64,000 bases of DNA, taken from positions 1,408,501 to 1,472,500 of the forward strand of contig JARFIW010001189.1 in the NCBI GenBank assembly GCA_036346225.1, written 5' to 3'. A program made the position numbers and the translations under genes. Of this stretch, positions 46,522 to 57,482 are shown in pieces; positions within the stretch are counted from its first letter, which is position 1; every line of letters starts with the position of its first letter. The notes under the pieces were generated by a model. The model made no database searches. It was given only the letters and a program-made list of their open reading frames with translations, and had not been told where the DNA came from. Source of the DNA: Platerodrilus igneus. Taxonomy: Eukaryota > Arthropoda > Insecta > Coleoptera > Lycidae.

Positions 46522-46950
46522 AATTATGTGAAAGGATTTACTGAAAAACTGTTAATTCGGCATATGTCTAAGTGTTGGGAGATCTTAGCAGTCACAGGCT
46601 GCTTAACCCTGAATCTCGGTGAAATGGGGCATAAAATTAGAAAACAATAGAAGGGGTACCGAGCTGTAGACAGGCTGTGCGAGAATTTCAGGGAACTGTT
46701 TAGGCCAGCTCAGAATATAAATAAGTGCAGGTACGTGTTCAACCAGTTTTGAGACGGAAAGCCTAATGACTAAAGAATAAACGCAGATAAATCTGATGAT
46801 TATTATAAACAACTACAGGTGTTGGTTGTGAAATATCTTGCAACTAATGTTGACTGTGCAAAAAAAAAATTTGGAAAAATATTATATCGGTAAATGTCTA
46901 AGTGCTGGGAGAACTTGGCAGTCACAGGCTGCTTACTCCCCCTCACAACC

Positions 46951-47242
46951 TTATATTTGATTTTTCAATGCTCCACCCGAAAGTAATACATTGGCCTGGA
47001 AGCGAGTTTTTTGCCTGAAAATTTTGAATTTTGCCGAACCCTTGCTGTTCCAAGCAAGGTAGGGATCTTTAACGTGCGTGACAACACACGCACGAGACCT
47101 CCATTTTACCTCTCAACCAAACCAGGGCGTATTTTTATGAAAAATGCTCACCTAACATTTTTCAAGCGGACCGTGTCGGGATTTGAACCCGGAACCTTGG
47201 GCAAAGTAGTCACCCGCATACCAACTACACCACGGAGCCGCC
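46951..47242 (-). mobile_element. tRNA-derived SINE, minus strand (first of a tandem pair)
   Basis: Reads on the minus strand GGCGGCTCCGTGGTGTAGTT, a B box GGGTTCAAATCCC, the AACGTTAAAGATCCCTACC-like core in variant form and GGGTGGAGCATTGAAAAAT at the end. It is followed immediately by a second copy; CCCC.CTTCA.AAC-like sequence lies on both sides and between them, consistent with two insertions at one CCCCCTTCACAACC site. Confidence 0.9.
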
Positions 47243-47257
47243 CCCACTTCATAACAC

Positions 47258-47549
47258 TACATGTGATTTTCCAATGCTCCACTCGAAGATACTATATTGG
47301 CCAGAAAGCGAGTTTTGCTTACTTGAAAAATTTTGAACTTTGCCAAACCCTTGCTGTTCCAAGCAAGGTAGGGATCTTTAATGTGCGTGACAACACACAC
47401 ACGGGATCTCCATTTTAGCTCTCATCCGAATGAGGGCGTATTTTTGTGAAAAATGCTAGCCTAACATTTTTCAAGCGGACCGTGTCGGGATTTGAACCTG
47501 GGATCTTTGGCAAAGTAGTCACACGCATACGAACTACACCATGGAGCCC
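47258..47549 (-). mobile_element. tRNA-derived SINE, minus strand (second of a tandem pair)
   Basis: Same structure as the neighbouring copy: tRNA-like head at 47549-47475, ACACACAC-containing spacer, CATTAAAGATCCCTACC core and GAGTGGAGCATTGGAAAATC end. Both lie within the second hairpin module of the LINE 3' region, which continues on both sides. Confidence 0.9.
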
Positions 47550-48095
47550 TTCCCCCTTCTTCAGAACTACTGAATGTCGGAGAAATAGGGTATATAATTA
47601 TAAAACAATAGCGGGGACCGAACTGCATCTAATAGGAAAGACAGCGCCTGTGATGAAAGACAACAAACATAGAAACAAGAAGAAAATTATTGAAAGCATA
47701 TGTGCGGAGCACAGCTTAGTATGTCTATGAAATATGGACAGTAGGAAAAGTAGACTGAAAAACGGTAGCTGCTTTTTGAAATGTTGTGCTTCAGATGTAT
47801 GAGATGATAGCATAGACAGGCAAAGCTAATAGCAAATAGGTTATAAAAATAGTAGGAGAATAAAGATATCCGTGAAAAAATATAAAAGAAATAGAAGGGC
47901 AGAATACGTTCTAAGACATTTTTGGGGAATAGTATGAGATATATTACAAGCAGAGATAGGAAAAAGGAGATAGAACTAGACCTAGATCAGATAGTGATGC
48001 GGATCGTGCAAATTTCAGAGAAGTGTGTAGGTTAGTTCAGAATAGCAAACAATGAGTGTACGCGTCTAACCTGTTCCAGGACTGAAGACCTAATC

Positions 48096-49490
48096 GTGAT
48101 AAATGTCTTTTTGAAAAATTCAAGTATGCGACCTACAAGAATTCCTCACAAGAAAGTTTAAATGGTTCTAATATGAACTATATTACTTGGATATTGCTTT
48201 ATGTATTTTATGGGACACGAACAGTGACCTGAGTTCTTGATTTTTCTTGTATGTATTTTTATGGTTTAGATTATTCTAAGGTACTTATAGCTGTTAAAGT
48301 TCGTCATAACCTAAAGGTTTCTGCATCTTACCATTTAGGAGTATCTTGTAAGAATTCTTTGATGCAGTCGCGCCCTCCTTCTCTATCTTTGCTTTGATAG
48401 TTTTATCTCACTACCATTCTTATGCTCCCGCGTGACGTAAAAATCAAGTTAGTCCAGAAGTACAGTCAGCGATTCCGTTACTTTCAAAGCAGTTCTTCCG
48501 CCCTGTCCAAGTGCAAGGCTTATCTTAGTTAAAAGATCGGCTGAACCCTAGCTAGTTGAATTCTAATTTCATAATAGGTTTCATTATGCAATAAAACTAT
48601 AAAAAATATCTGCATAACCATAATGAACTAAAACGTATATCGAATTAACAGTCACACCACGAGCATGATCGTCGATTCCACAAGAATCTAGTATCATGAT
48701 TTCATGATATAGCATAAAATATACAATATAAATCATGCAAATCAACAGTGAAGTTATAATGAAGTGACACAATCTGATCAAACTCGAAGCAATTCTGGTA
48801 TTTTTATGTACCACTACTAAATTCGAGTACTGGTTGTCATGGTTAATTTATTCATTTTTTTCGACAAGTTTTAGCCTAAATCGACTTGCTCTACAGCTGG
48901 TACGCTACACTCGTTAAATAAACAAAAAGTTTTATCCATTTTAATTAAATTTGAAAAGATGTAACACAAAAGTTAATTACGAAAACTTCTATTGCTGATA
49001 CAGAAATCGTTCTCTAATAAATTTCACCTGTACGTAAGCACAACTACTGTAAATTACAAATGTATTGCAAATACAGCAATGCTTTAAAGGGTGATTGTGA
49101 AACTCAGTTATTTTTTAATCCATAGAAACAAATGCAGCAGAAAAATAATACTTGAGCTTTCACGGCATACATCTTTACATGTAAAACCCGTTCAGAGTAT
49201 TGACAAACTGCTCAACTTGAATTTTCATATTGTGATGCTCAAATTCTCTCTCAATTCTAGTTTAATACTTGGAGAAGCTTCTTCAAAATGTTCTGTTGAA
49301 AAGCTTTTATGTACTCCCACATTTTGTACTATGTGAGTTGTATAGGAGAGAATAAAGGCATGACAAAGAATCAACACGGTTCTTCCATTACCTAATCGGT
49401 TACTTACTATTTTGTAGGGAACTGTGAGCTTTCTCACAGCAGAACATTTTTATTTGCATTGTAACAAAACTATGACTTTGTTATTTCTTA
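48096..49490. other. No recognisable gene
   Basis: No sustained frame or element ends identified. Confidence 0.5.
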
Positions 49491-49947
49491 AGGTGGCTTT
49501 ACATTATGCAGTTTTGATGCAATGCAAGACATTGCATTACATGTCACTTGCACGCCGTTTCCTTTTTACACTTCTGCAATTTATATGCAGTTTGATGGGC
49601 AGTGTTACTAATGAATGAAAATAGCATTCCATCAAAAGCAAATTTGAATTTATTACTGAAATCAATTTAAGAGCAAGTTTACTTTTCTCACATTGTTGTA
49701 TTTTGTTTATTTATGTTGTTCAACAATCAGCTAATAAAATATAGGTTATCTTTTGCTTATGATGCTTCTATTTCTAGTTTAGTATCTCATTTATCACCAA
49801 AATAAATAATTGTCTAAAAATTGCTAGAAATTAGAACATGTTCTATTTTTTAAACTTGCAACAGCTGACTGAAAACTTGCTCGATAGCCTGCGCAGTATG
49901 TTACATTTGAATTACATTGCATCAAAATTGCATAATGTAAAGTCAAC
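49491..49947. mobile_element. MITE-like element with ~33-bp inverted repeats
   Basis: The left end reads GGTGGCTTTACATTATGCAG then TTTTGATGCAATG; the inverted right end (49947-49915) reads GTTGACTTTACATTATGCAA then TTTTGATGCAATG. Total about 455 bp, non-coding. No clear target duplication, so the superfamily is unknown. Confidence 0.75.
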
Positions 49948-50108
49948 TCTAGTCAACTATCTATCTTTAGGCTATTGCTGTTAGCACAACAGCGGGTTTA
50001 GGCTATCTTCAATAAATAATGTTAAACATGATGAAAATAATTGTTATATTTATATTTAGATTGCGCTTACTATACACATTTCAAAGCTCATTTTTTCAAC
50101 GAAACGCC

Positions 50109-50595
50109 AGTTACGTTTTAGGCCTTGGGAGCTGCATTTTAAAAGGTCTTCTTCCAAAAACTCTTATAACAAATTTTATTTAATCAGAAAATAACAAGTG
50201 TAATTTTACAAAACTATATAAAATTTCTCTAATGCAAAAATTGTGCAGCTCTAGACTGACTGACCATCTTGGTGCTTTCGGAGTATTTATGTTGTCCCTG
50301 CTTCTCACATTTTTATGGGAATTTCAGAGATCATGTCTGCTTATTTCTTTATTAATTTATACAAAAGTAACAGTCTTAATTCTAATAATTGCAGTTTTAT
50401 AACCGACTGTGACCTGCACCTGCAGTATCACTTACGTCTGGTATACAATGCATTCACATCTGTTCTCACAACTTGCTTGTGAACTTTCATTAACCTTTTC
50501 TTTATTTATCCTTGAATTATATTGTAGCATCTAACTTAAGTTTCTTAATAATTTCTATTTAATTATACATATATTGATTGGGGGGATAAGTAACT
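50109..50595 (-). repeat. Errantivirus-like 3' LTR
   Basis: 487 bp; on the minus strand it begins AGTTACTTATCCCC after a purine stretch CGGGAAG and ends AAAACGTAACT. It aligns along its whole length with 58931-59448 and, more distantly, with the solo LTR at 29042-29585. Confidence 0.88.
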
Positions 50596-50699
50596 CTTCC
50601 CGACGTAGATAAAAAATTAAGGCTTTTACTTAATTTTTTAAAATTTCATTGTCCCTAAAAGTACATTTATTGTTTCTTAATTTAGCTTTGTTTCCTTAT

Positions 50700-52360
50700 G
50701 GCTAAAATTTCTTTTTTTATTTTTATATCTAAAATATATTTTGTACAATACATACATAGTTAGCAAAATAATTTAAATAATTAATAAAATTGTCCAAACA
50801 CTTATGTTATCATAATGTAATTTTGGCACTTTTAACTCACTTAAGCGTTTTTTGTAAGAGTCCATTAGCTTTATGGCGTGGTTGAGATCGTCTAAGTCTA
50901 GGTGTTCTAGTTGCTTTCGTTGTCTTGGGGTTGTGTAATCTTGAACTATAGTTGTGGTAAATTTGAGAATTTCTTGGTTACTGTTGGGTATTGATATACT
51001 CGAATAATTTCGTTATTCAATTTTAGATAAAAGTCCTCCTTAAGGGTGATTACTTTACTTCCAGTTAATGCTAAATTGTTTTCGTCTTGGTTGCAGTTAG
51101 CGGTTGCTATTACTTCTTGTAGAAATACAGCAATCCATATGTTTTCCGTAACTTTTTGAATTCTCATATTGGTGATTTGTACTGGTTTTGCTTCACAGTT
51201 GTAATGATTTGAAAATCTTAATAATTGTACTTCACAAGGGCTATCTGTTTGAATAGCTGTAGTTGTTAATGAATGGCATAAATATTGACTTGGTGTTACT
51301 TCGTTACATTTTTCGTTCGTGTAACCATATCTGAGTTCATTTAAGGAAAGGAACGTGGTTTTAGGGACAATAATTTGGTATTTGCTAGTAATTTTCATGG
51401 GGAAAGCAAATAAATAATAATTATAAGTGTTACTTTCTACTATGAGTATTTCTATTAAAAATGTGATTTTGTTGTTCTTTACATAGCCTTTCACTATGGC
51501 TATTTTTTCAAATATGAGTATGTTTGATTCTACTATTTCAAAGGGTAATTTACTGTTAGTTATAAATGATCTAATTCTTAATAATTCTTTTAATAAGTCA
51601 CTTGGTTCTATAATACCAGAGTGCCATGTGTTTAGTTTTGCAAATGTTACAGCGTTTTCTAATATGGCTAAAATTTGTTGGATTACAGTAAGGGTTAATA
51701 TTATTTGAGTGAATATCGTATTGAATCTGGTTAAGTTTCGCACTCCCAATATTGTAGTTTGCATGTTAGTTTCAAGGGTCTGTATTCTATTTGTTATACT
51801 GTCTTGGTTCCTTACTAATTTTCTTAGTATACTGTCTTGATTTTTTACTAGCTTTCTTAACGTATCTTGCATTTTATTATAGTTGACTGGGTTAAAGATA
51901 TTTGATTTCTAACAATGGTTTTTATGTCGTTTCGGTTTTCAATTAGCTGTTGTATGGCGTTGTCATATCGTTCTGCATTTTGGTTTTTTAAATTGCCTAT
52001 GATAGCTTTTATTATATTACCTAATCCGTTAACAAGTCCTCTTTTTCGTCTTGTAATTTGTTCTGTTGGTATTAATCTATTAAATTTATCTTCTATGTTT
52101 CTTAAAATGTTTTCTATTATACTGTTGTAGTTTAGCATTTCTATCGCGTACTCTTTTCCGAATTTGGCTGTGTCCATTGATTGGTTCAATCTGTAATAGT
52201 TGTCTCTGATTATGTAAAATTCTTGTTTTAATTTCGTTAAATCAATTTTTTGTGCGAATGCCCAATAATCTATTGTATTTTGCATACTTCCCAATTTTAC
52301 TGGTAGTATACCGGGATTTTTCTGTATGTCTTCGTCTATTATGTCAGCAAGGGTGATGGC
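50700..52360 (-). pseudogene. env: Endogenous errantivirus-like env (fusion protein), broken
   Basis: Open segments at about 52360-51857 and 51872-50946 overlap in different frames, so a frameshift lies near 51860; a further break near 50946 displaces the membrane-anchor region, which also carries a stop. The first segment has a furin-type site RRKR (residues 82-85 counted from the Met at 52294) followed by a glycine-rich hydrophobic start (GLVNGLGNI), the pattern of the baculovirus-F-like fusion proteins that insect errantiviruses carry. A heptad-like helical region follows, then a Cys-containing ectodomain. In the family the protein mediates membrane fusion of particles; this copy cannot be translated intact. 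It is the last gene before the 3' LTR, as expected. Confidence 0.87.
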
Positions 52361-52449
52361 TGTCTATCTGAAATTACATGGTGTCTTAGGTTTTTCAAAT
52401 AAATATATTTTACTATTTTTCTATTGTCTACTACGGCTACATTTATGTC

Positions 52450-53430
52450 TGATATCTTTTTGATTATAAACGGGCCTAAATTTCTAAGGCCGTTTTGTGT
52501 TTTTTACTTTGAAAGTTCTTCTCATATACAGTTTGTCCTATTGAAAATTTATTTATGTCGGTATTCGTGTTGCGGGTTGTTGTAATACGTTGCTTGTCAT
52601 TATCTAATTTATCTTTTACCTTATCATAAGTTATTTTTAATTTTTCTTTATGGTCCTTAGTATATTGTTGGTATACTTCTTTGTTGTAATATATGTCGTA
52701 AGGATTACGGAAATCTGAATGTCCTAATATTAGTTTTAGAGGTGTAAAATTTGTTAATGAGTGGATCGTATTGTTGTAAGCAATTATTGCGTATGACATT
52801 AAATTGATGATGGCTCTTTCTTGTAGTTAATCTTAATAATCTGATCTGCTCTAATTGGATTAGGTGTAATCTTTCAATTAATCCGTTTGATTCAGGGTGG
52901 TTTTCGGTTATAAAATGAATTTTTATTTTATGGAGTTCTAGAGTATTTTATATAGTTTCATTTTTAAATTCACTGCATTATCTAAAGTTGTGGTTTTGGG
53001 TGTACCGTAAAATGTAAAATATTGTAAGAATTCTTGGATTACGTCTATGTTATTTTTTGAAGTGATAGGTATCGCTTGACCTACTTTGGTGAATGCGTCT
53101 AAAATTGTTAAAAACTTTTGTGCTTCTACTACTGGAGTGTCTGCATGTAATTTTTGAAAAGGTTTGTTGGTTGTTTTGGTTAACGTTAAGAGTATTTTTG
53201 GGGGTGTACTATCGTATTTTGCTTTGTCGCATAATTCGCATTGGTTGATAAAGTCTGCGGTCAGTTCTTTCATATTCTTAAAATAGTATCTCCTCATCAG
53301 TTGCTATAGTGTTTCATTGATTCCACGATGTTTGGTTTTGCCTTCGTGTTGACTTTTAATTACGTTGTTTATTTCGTCAGCGTCATCTAAGGTTATTAGT
53401 TTTCTTGTACATTAAATAATTTCAGGGCCA
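52450..53430 (-). pseudogene. Errantivirus-like integrase, broken
   Basis: Minus strand 53297-52938: MRRYYFKNMKELTADFINQ, CELCDKAKYD (the CxxC half of the zinc site), FQKLHADTPVV and FLTILDAFTKVGQAIPI, then GTPKTTTLDNAVNLKM, the second Asp block. A frame change follows, and 52799-52476 carries the C-terminal end (AYNNTIHSLTNFTPLKLILG). The catalytic Glu falls in the damaged stretch near 52860. It inserts viral DNA in the family; inactive here. Confidence 0.86.
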
Positions 53431-53439
53431 GAGTTGTTA

Positions 53440-54420
53440 AATAATTTAATATATAATTCTGAAATCATTTATATAAATGTTGGGTAGTGAAATAAAAGTA
53501 AAAACGCTTTTTCTCGGGGTATATTCCTTTGGAATTGTAATTATTTGCTCCTCATTATCGTCTTTAGTTATTTGAATCTGATATATTTTCTTGTTGCCTG
53601 TTTTTGTGTATTTTATTGGATTGGGGTTTGTTAAAACTTCAGTAATTATAAATTGGTTTGGTTTCATGTTTATCGCTTCGTTTAATATTTTAATGGCGGT
53701 TTTTGGTTCGTCGTTTTATGTCGAGTGTATGGTGTCTATTCTTTCTGGGTCTTCTCTTATCTCTGTTTCGTCTACCTTGCCTATAATTGACTCTGTTTTT
53801 ATTGCGTTGAGTTGTATTCTGCTTAGTGCATCTGCGTTATTGTTATAAATTCCTTTTTGTATACAATTTCGTAATCATATTCTTCTAATCTAATTCTCCA
53901 TCTTTGTAATTTTGAGTTTGGCTCCTTGAGTTTGCATAGTCATACCATGGTCCATGGTCGGTGTATATATAGAATTTTCTTCCATAAAGAAATGGTCTAA
54001 AATATTTCGTTGCCCAAATTATTGCTAATAATTCCTTTTCGATTAAGCTGTACCTCTGTTCTGTCTCGTTTAGTGTTCTAGATGTGTAACTGATTGCTTT
54101 ATCGCTACCTACTTTTCCTTGGCTCGATACTGCGTCTAGTGCTACGTTTGATGCGTTGGTTGTCAATATAAATGGTTTCGAAAAGTCTGGGTATTCTAAT
54201 ACATGGTGATTCGTGAGTATGCATTTAATTTGCTCTACGGCTTTAATAAATTCTGGGGTGTGTTCAATTTTATTTCCCTTTTTTAAACAGTTTGTTAGTG
54301 GTTTGGTTATTTGTGCGTAACCTATAATGAAGTTGCGGTAATAACTACTGAGTCCTAGAAATCCTTTGATTTCTTTGTTAAGTTTTGGGTAAGGGATAAT
54401 TTAGTACTGCGTTTGTCTTG
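53440..54420 (-). pseudogene. Errantivirus-like RNase H and connection region, broken
   Basis: Segment 54166-53885 reads TTNASNVALDAVSSQGKVGS, AISYTSRTLNETEQRYSLIE and KELLAIIWATKYFRPFLYGR, then KFYIYTDHGPW; the TDH block is the RNase H signature. Segment 53667-53446 is the spacer before integrase. Upstream 54420-54180 has the thumb region in broken frames. Confidence 0.85.
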
Positions 54421-54479
54421 TCTGAGTTTGGCATGACTCCTTGTGGGGTTATTACGTGTCCTAAAAATGATATTTCTTT

Positions 54480-54960
54480 TTGTAAGAGTTCGGTTTTGTC
54501 TTATTGAACCTTCAAATAAGCTTGTCTTGGTCTTTCGAAAACTTCTCTTAATCTTTCAATGTGTTCTACTAGAGATGTAGAATATACTATTATATCGTCT
54601 AGGTACACTAGACATTTTTCGTAGTGTATCCTTCTTAAAATGTTATCCATGATTCTTTGAAAAGTGGCGGGTGTATTCTCCAATCCAAATGGCATCCATT
54701 TGTATTCGTAGTGCCCTCTAAGTGTGCTAAATGCGGTTTTCGATGTGTCCTTCTCGTCCATCTTTACTTGGTGACATCCTGATGCGAGGTGTAATGTTGA
54801 AAAATATTGACACTTTCCTAATTTGTCTAAAATCTCGGTGATATTGGGTAGTGGGTATTTGTCATCTACCGTTTTTTCGTTTAATTTTCTATAGTCTATA
54901 ACCATTCGATATTTTCGCTTGCCTGAGGCTTCTAATTTCTTTGGTACTGTTGATACAGAG
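54480..54960 (-). pseudogene. Errantivirus-like reverse transcriptase core
   Basis: Open at 54905-54501: MVIDYRKLNEKTVDDKYPLP, ILDKLGKCQYFSTLHLASGC, HQVKMDEKDTSKTAFSTLRG, YEYKWMPFGLENTPATFQRI and KCLVYLDDIIVYSTSLVEHI. The catalytic YLDD is intact; the first block has STLHLASG where STLDLASG is usual, so the first catalytic Asp is changed to His. Upstream, about 54980-54905, the WSSSVSTVPKKLEASGKRKY-like entry to RT is readable. Confidence 0.88.
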
Positions 54961-55059
54961 CTGCTCCATGGTGAGTTTGAGTGTTGGATTATATCCTGCT
55001 CTAATAGGTCCGCTTCCTGTCTATCTGCTTCTTCTTAGCTTGCCTGAGGTAGTGTGTAT

Positions 55060-55740
55060 GCTTTGGTAAAAATTAGCTTGTTATCCGTTAATTCTATTAT
55101 TATGTTTGACTGTGTTAGATAAAGTTAAAGGTATTCCTTCGCAATGGAATATATGACGGTATTCAAAACATAAGTCTTTAATTGCTCTCTCTCCTCTTCG
55201 TTATTGATACGGATGTTAATTAATTTTTCTCTTAACATCGTGTCGTTTTCTATAGGGTTGTAATCGTTTTCTAAATTTTCGTCCATTTCCATTTCGTTAA
55301 AGTTCATTTTTTCTATGTTAATTGGGTTTGTCAGAGATAGTTCTACGGGGTAGTGATTTGATTTAAAATTGTTGTAGTGGCGTAATTGTCTTTTATTTGT
55401 ACTAATGCTGTGGGATTAGAATGACATGTGGTTTATAATGCCTACGTCGTTTTTTGAATTTACTAAAATTTTTATTTGTTTCTCTGTCCGGGCTTCTATG
55501 GTGTATTTCTGCTTAATTTGCACGTTGTTGTTTGGAATTTAATGTTTTATTCTTACGTTGAAAGTCTTTGGTAAAGATATATTCGCAATCAATTGATGTA
55601 ATATTGTTATATGGGCTGTTTTGATTTTAAAGGTTTTCTTTCTACAAAAACTAAATACGGTTCGGCGGCTAATTAGTGTTTTTGAAGATCCGGTATCGAT
55701 TAATAATTTAAGTTCTGCGTGGGGTATTCCTGTGTATGGG
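55060..55740 (-). pseudogene. Errantivirus-like protease and linker
   Basis: Near 55710-55680 the minus strand reads ELKLLIDTGSSKTLIS, with the aspartic-protease triplet DTGS. A stop near 55540 and further breaks follow; a 60-codon acidic segment at 55307-55125 corresponds to the linker towards RT. It would process Gag-Pol. Confidence 0.78.
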
Positions 55741-55804
55741 AATATTTGTTGATTAATATTATTTAAATTAATTATGTTTGGTCGTATTTAAATCGGTCTA
55801 ACTG

Positions 55805-56515
55805 AAAATTTAAGCACGCATTTTCCTCGTCCTTTTCGTACTTTTCACACGGTTTATCGTCTCTACTTGAGTGTGTGTAATTATTCCTGTCATTATTAAA
55901 TTCTTCCACTTCTTGGTGGAATTATCTTCGGAGGTATAGTTTCGTTTTTGATTATAATTTAGTTTGATTTGTGATATTTTTGTATTTTGTCTGGTGTTAC
56001 CAGATGAAGTGTCTATAAGAGTTTGTTTGAAATAACTGTTAGGGTTGCTATTCGTCATTGGTTTGTTTCTGATGGGGTTTGCGCCGAATGCTTGCCTTGC
56101 CTGGTTTACGTATGGGTTGAATCTTGTTGGAAATGTGGGTCTTGTAAAATTTAAGTTAAATGTTGATCTCGGAAATTGTCTATATTGTATAAATTGAGAT
56201 TTATTTTGCAATTTGTATTGTTACTTTTCAATTTGGATTGTATTAGTTATTTAAAGCATCGCTTTACTTATATTTTATATGTAGTTATCAATTGCTATAA
56301 TTACATTAAAGAATTTCTTATGGGTAATATCTCGTCAATTTGTCGCCTTGAATTTGTATATTTTTATACTTCGCAGATGTTACAATTGTTGCGAATTAAG
56401 TTTCTATTTTCTGAATGGTTTTATGTGGGTAATAATCTTTTTGCAATAACTGCGTCATAATTTGTACGTTTTTATTTCAATCCTGCTGAGTAATCAAGTA
56501 TTTGCAGTAATAATA
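55805..56515 (-). pseudogene. gag: Errantivirus-like gag, C-terminal part
   Basis: Segment 56211-55810 is basic and Asn/Pro/Gln/Phe-rich (YRQFPRSTFNLNFTRPTFPT, NPYVNQARQAFGANPIRNKP) without a CCHC zinc knuckle, as in errantivirus gag. Upstream to 56515 it is broken. The N-terminal part lies beyond the Penelope-like insertion or is lost. Confidence 0.65.
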
Positions 56516-56602
56516 TATTATTATTATTATTATTATTAATATATTATAGATAATATTTTTAGAAAGTGTAAAAATAGGATCAACATCCGTAAATCAACGA
56601 CT

Positions 56603-57112
56603 TTGCAATCAACCACCTCTAACGATAATGTTAAATATGTTAAACTTCCGTTTCACAAAACCACAAAGGGTCTTGATAAAATATTCAAACAGTGTAATTT
56701 CAAAATTGCTTTCACTAATACTAATAAAATTAAAGATTTGCTAGGTAATCCAAAAGACAAGGTGGAAAAATTGCAAAAGTCGGGGATTTATGAAATTAGT
56801 TGTGCAAGGCCAGGGTGTTTTCAAAAATATATTGGTCAGACCAAGTGGAATATAACAACAAGATTTAAAGAACACATTGCTCACTTCAAATATGGTAAAT
56901 ATGAAAGGTCTCAGGTCGCCAAACATATATTTGAAACCAGCCACCCCGTTAAACTAGAAAATGTTAAATTGTTAAAAACGGTACCAACGTTTTCCTCCTT
57001 AAATGCCTATGAATCAATTAAAATTGTTAAACATAAAGGACCCCTCTTAAACACCGATAAAGGGCCAATAGAGCCATCTGCTTTGCTTTCCCTATTGGTC
57101 AACAACCAATGA
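56603..57112 (+). pseudogene. Penelope-like GIY-YIG nuclease, C-terminal frame
   Basis: A 169-codon open frame ending at 57112: KYVKLPFHKTTKGLDKIFKQ leads to KLQKSGIYEISCARPGCFQK and YIGQTKWNITTRFKEH, the GIY-YIG core with its Arg and downstream His. It then reads FKYGKYERSQVAKHIFETSH and ends. The N-terminal reverse transcriptase is missing, so it is a truncated element, although this domain is intact. In Penelope-like elements the nuclease helps target-site cutting. It is not a homing endonuclease or host gene by context. Confidence 0.87.
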
Positions 57113-57227
57113 GAAAGCAAGATTAAATTGGTTCCGCTTCATTAGATTTAGAATTAGTATAAATTAAGTAGATTTAAGTTATAATGTCACAATTCACTTG
57201 TTTGTTGTTGAGAACACCAGCCTGCGG

Positions 57228-57335
57228 GTGAGGAGAATATCCTCGATAGTGTTTAAAGCAACAATATAGTAAATTGTATGTTGGGAAGGTTCACTTCAGC
57301 CTAAGTGGTGAGGAGAATATCCTCTGAAGTGTTCC
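57228..57335 (+). repeat. Twofold repeat with palindrome in the Penelope-like end
   Basis: TGAGGAGAATATCCTC occurs at about 57230-57245 and again near 57309-57324, each followed by TAGTGTT or GAAGTGTT and AACAA. GAGGA-GAATA-TCCTC is an inverted repeat. Copies lie about 80 bases apart. Confidence 0.75.
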
Positions 57336-57374
57336 AGAACAACAGCTAATTATTATTTAATTACAGATTTCCTT

Positions 57375-57409
57375 CTGATGATGACCACATAGTGGTCGAA
57401 ATACGTATC
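57375..57409 (+). ncRNA. Hammerhead-ribozyme-like motif
   Basis: CTGATGA (57375-57381), a perfect 6-bp stem GACCAC-ATA-GTGGTC (57383-57397), GAAA (57398-57401), then ATAC/GTAT as a self-complementary third stem and C at 57409 as the cleavage base. Stem III without a loop would need a dimer, a known trait of hammerheads in Penelope-like elements. Stem I pairing (CCTT with TGGT) is poor, so activity is uncertain. Confidence 0.5.
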
Positions 57410-57482
57410 TGGTATTTTAAATATTTTTTCTGGTAAGGGTTTTTTCATTTTATTCAAGTTGTGCCACAGTGTTCCTATAGAT

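Larger units (their letters stand above)
42236..48095 (+). mobile_element. LINE copy C, nearly full length with insertions
   Basis: Begins with the CCATTTCGAATGGAC palindrome and the shared leader, and ends after ACTGAAGACCTAATCGTGAT at about 48095. It is in the same orientation as copy B, about 1 kb downstream. Insertions: ~1.18 kb at 44598-45779 and two tandem SINEs at 46951-47549. The RT core around the insertion also lost sequence. Confidence 0.86.
46522..48095 (+). repeat. LINE copy C duplicated 3' region
   Basis: Same order as copies A and B: hairpin module (GCAGTCACAGGCTGC near 46588), short second C-terminal piece (46670-46770), second hairpin module (near 46918), two SINEs, then the diverged RT tail 47640-48070. 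Without the SINEs this is about 0.98 kb. Confidence 0.75.
56530..57482 (+). mobile_element. Penelope-like fragment inserted in the provirus
   Basis: The 5'-truncated element lies between AATAATATATTATTATTATT at its left and ATTATTAGTAATAAG at its right, suggesting an ATTATTA-type duplication. It carries a GIY-YIG nuclease frame, then two copies of a TGAGGAGAATATCCTC-containing repeat (57228-57330), then a hammerhead-like motif and a T-rich end. It is opposite in strand to the provirus. Confidence 0.8.

Noticed and set aside
50946..52294. An active envelope gene
   Set aside because: The open parts overlap in different frames and the anchor region is displaced and interrupted, so it is a fossil copy.
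56603..57112. A free-standing GIY-YIG homing or repair nuclease
   Set aside because: The upstream fragment, repeats and hammerhead-like end are those of a Penelope-like retroelement.
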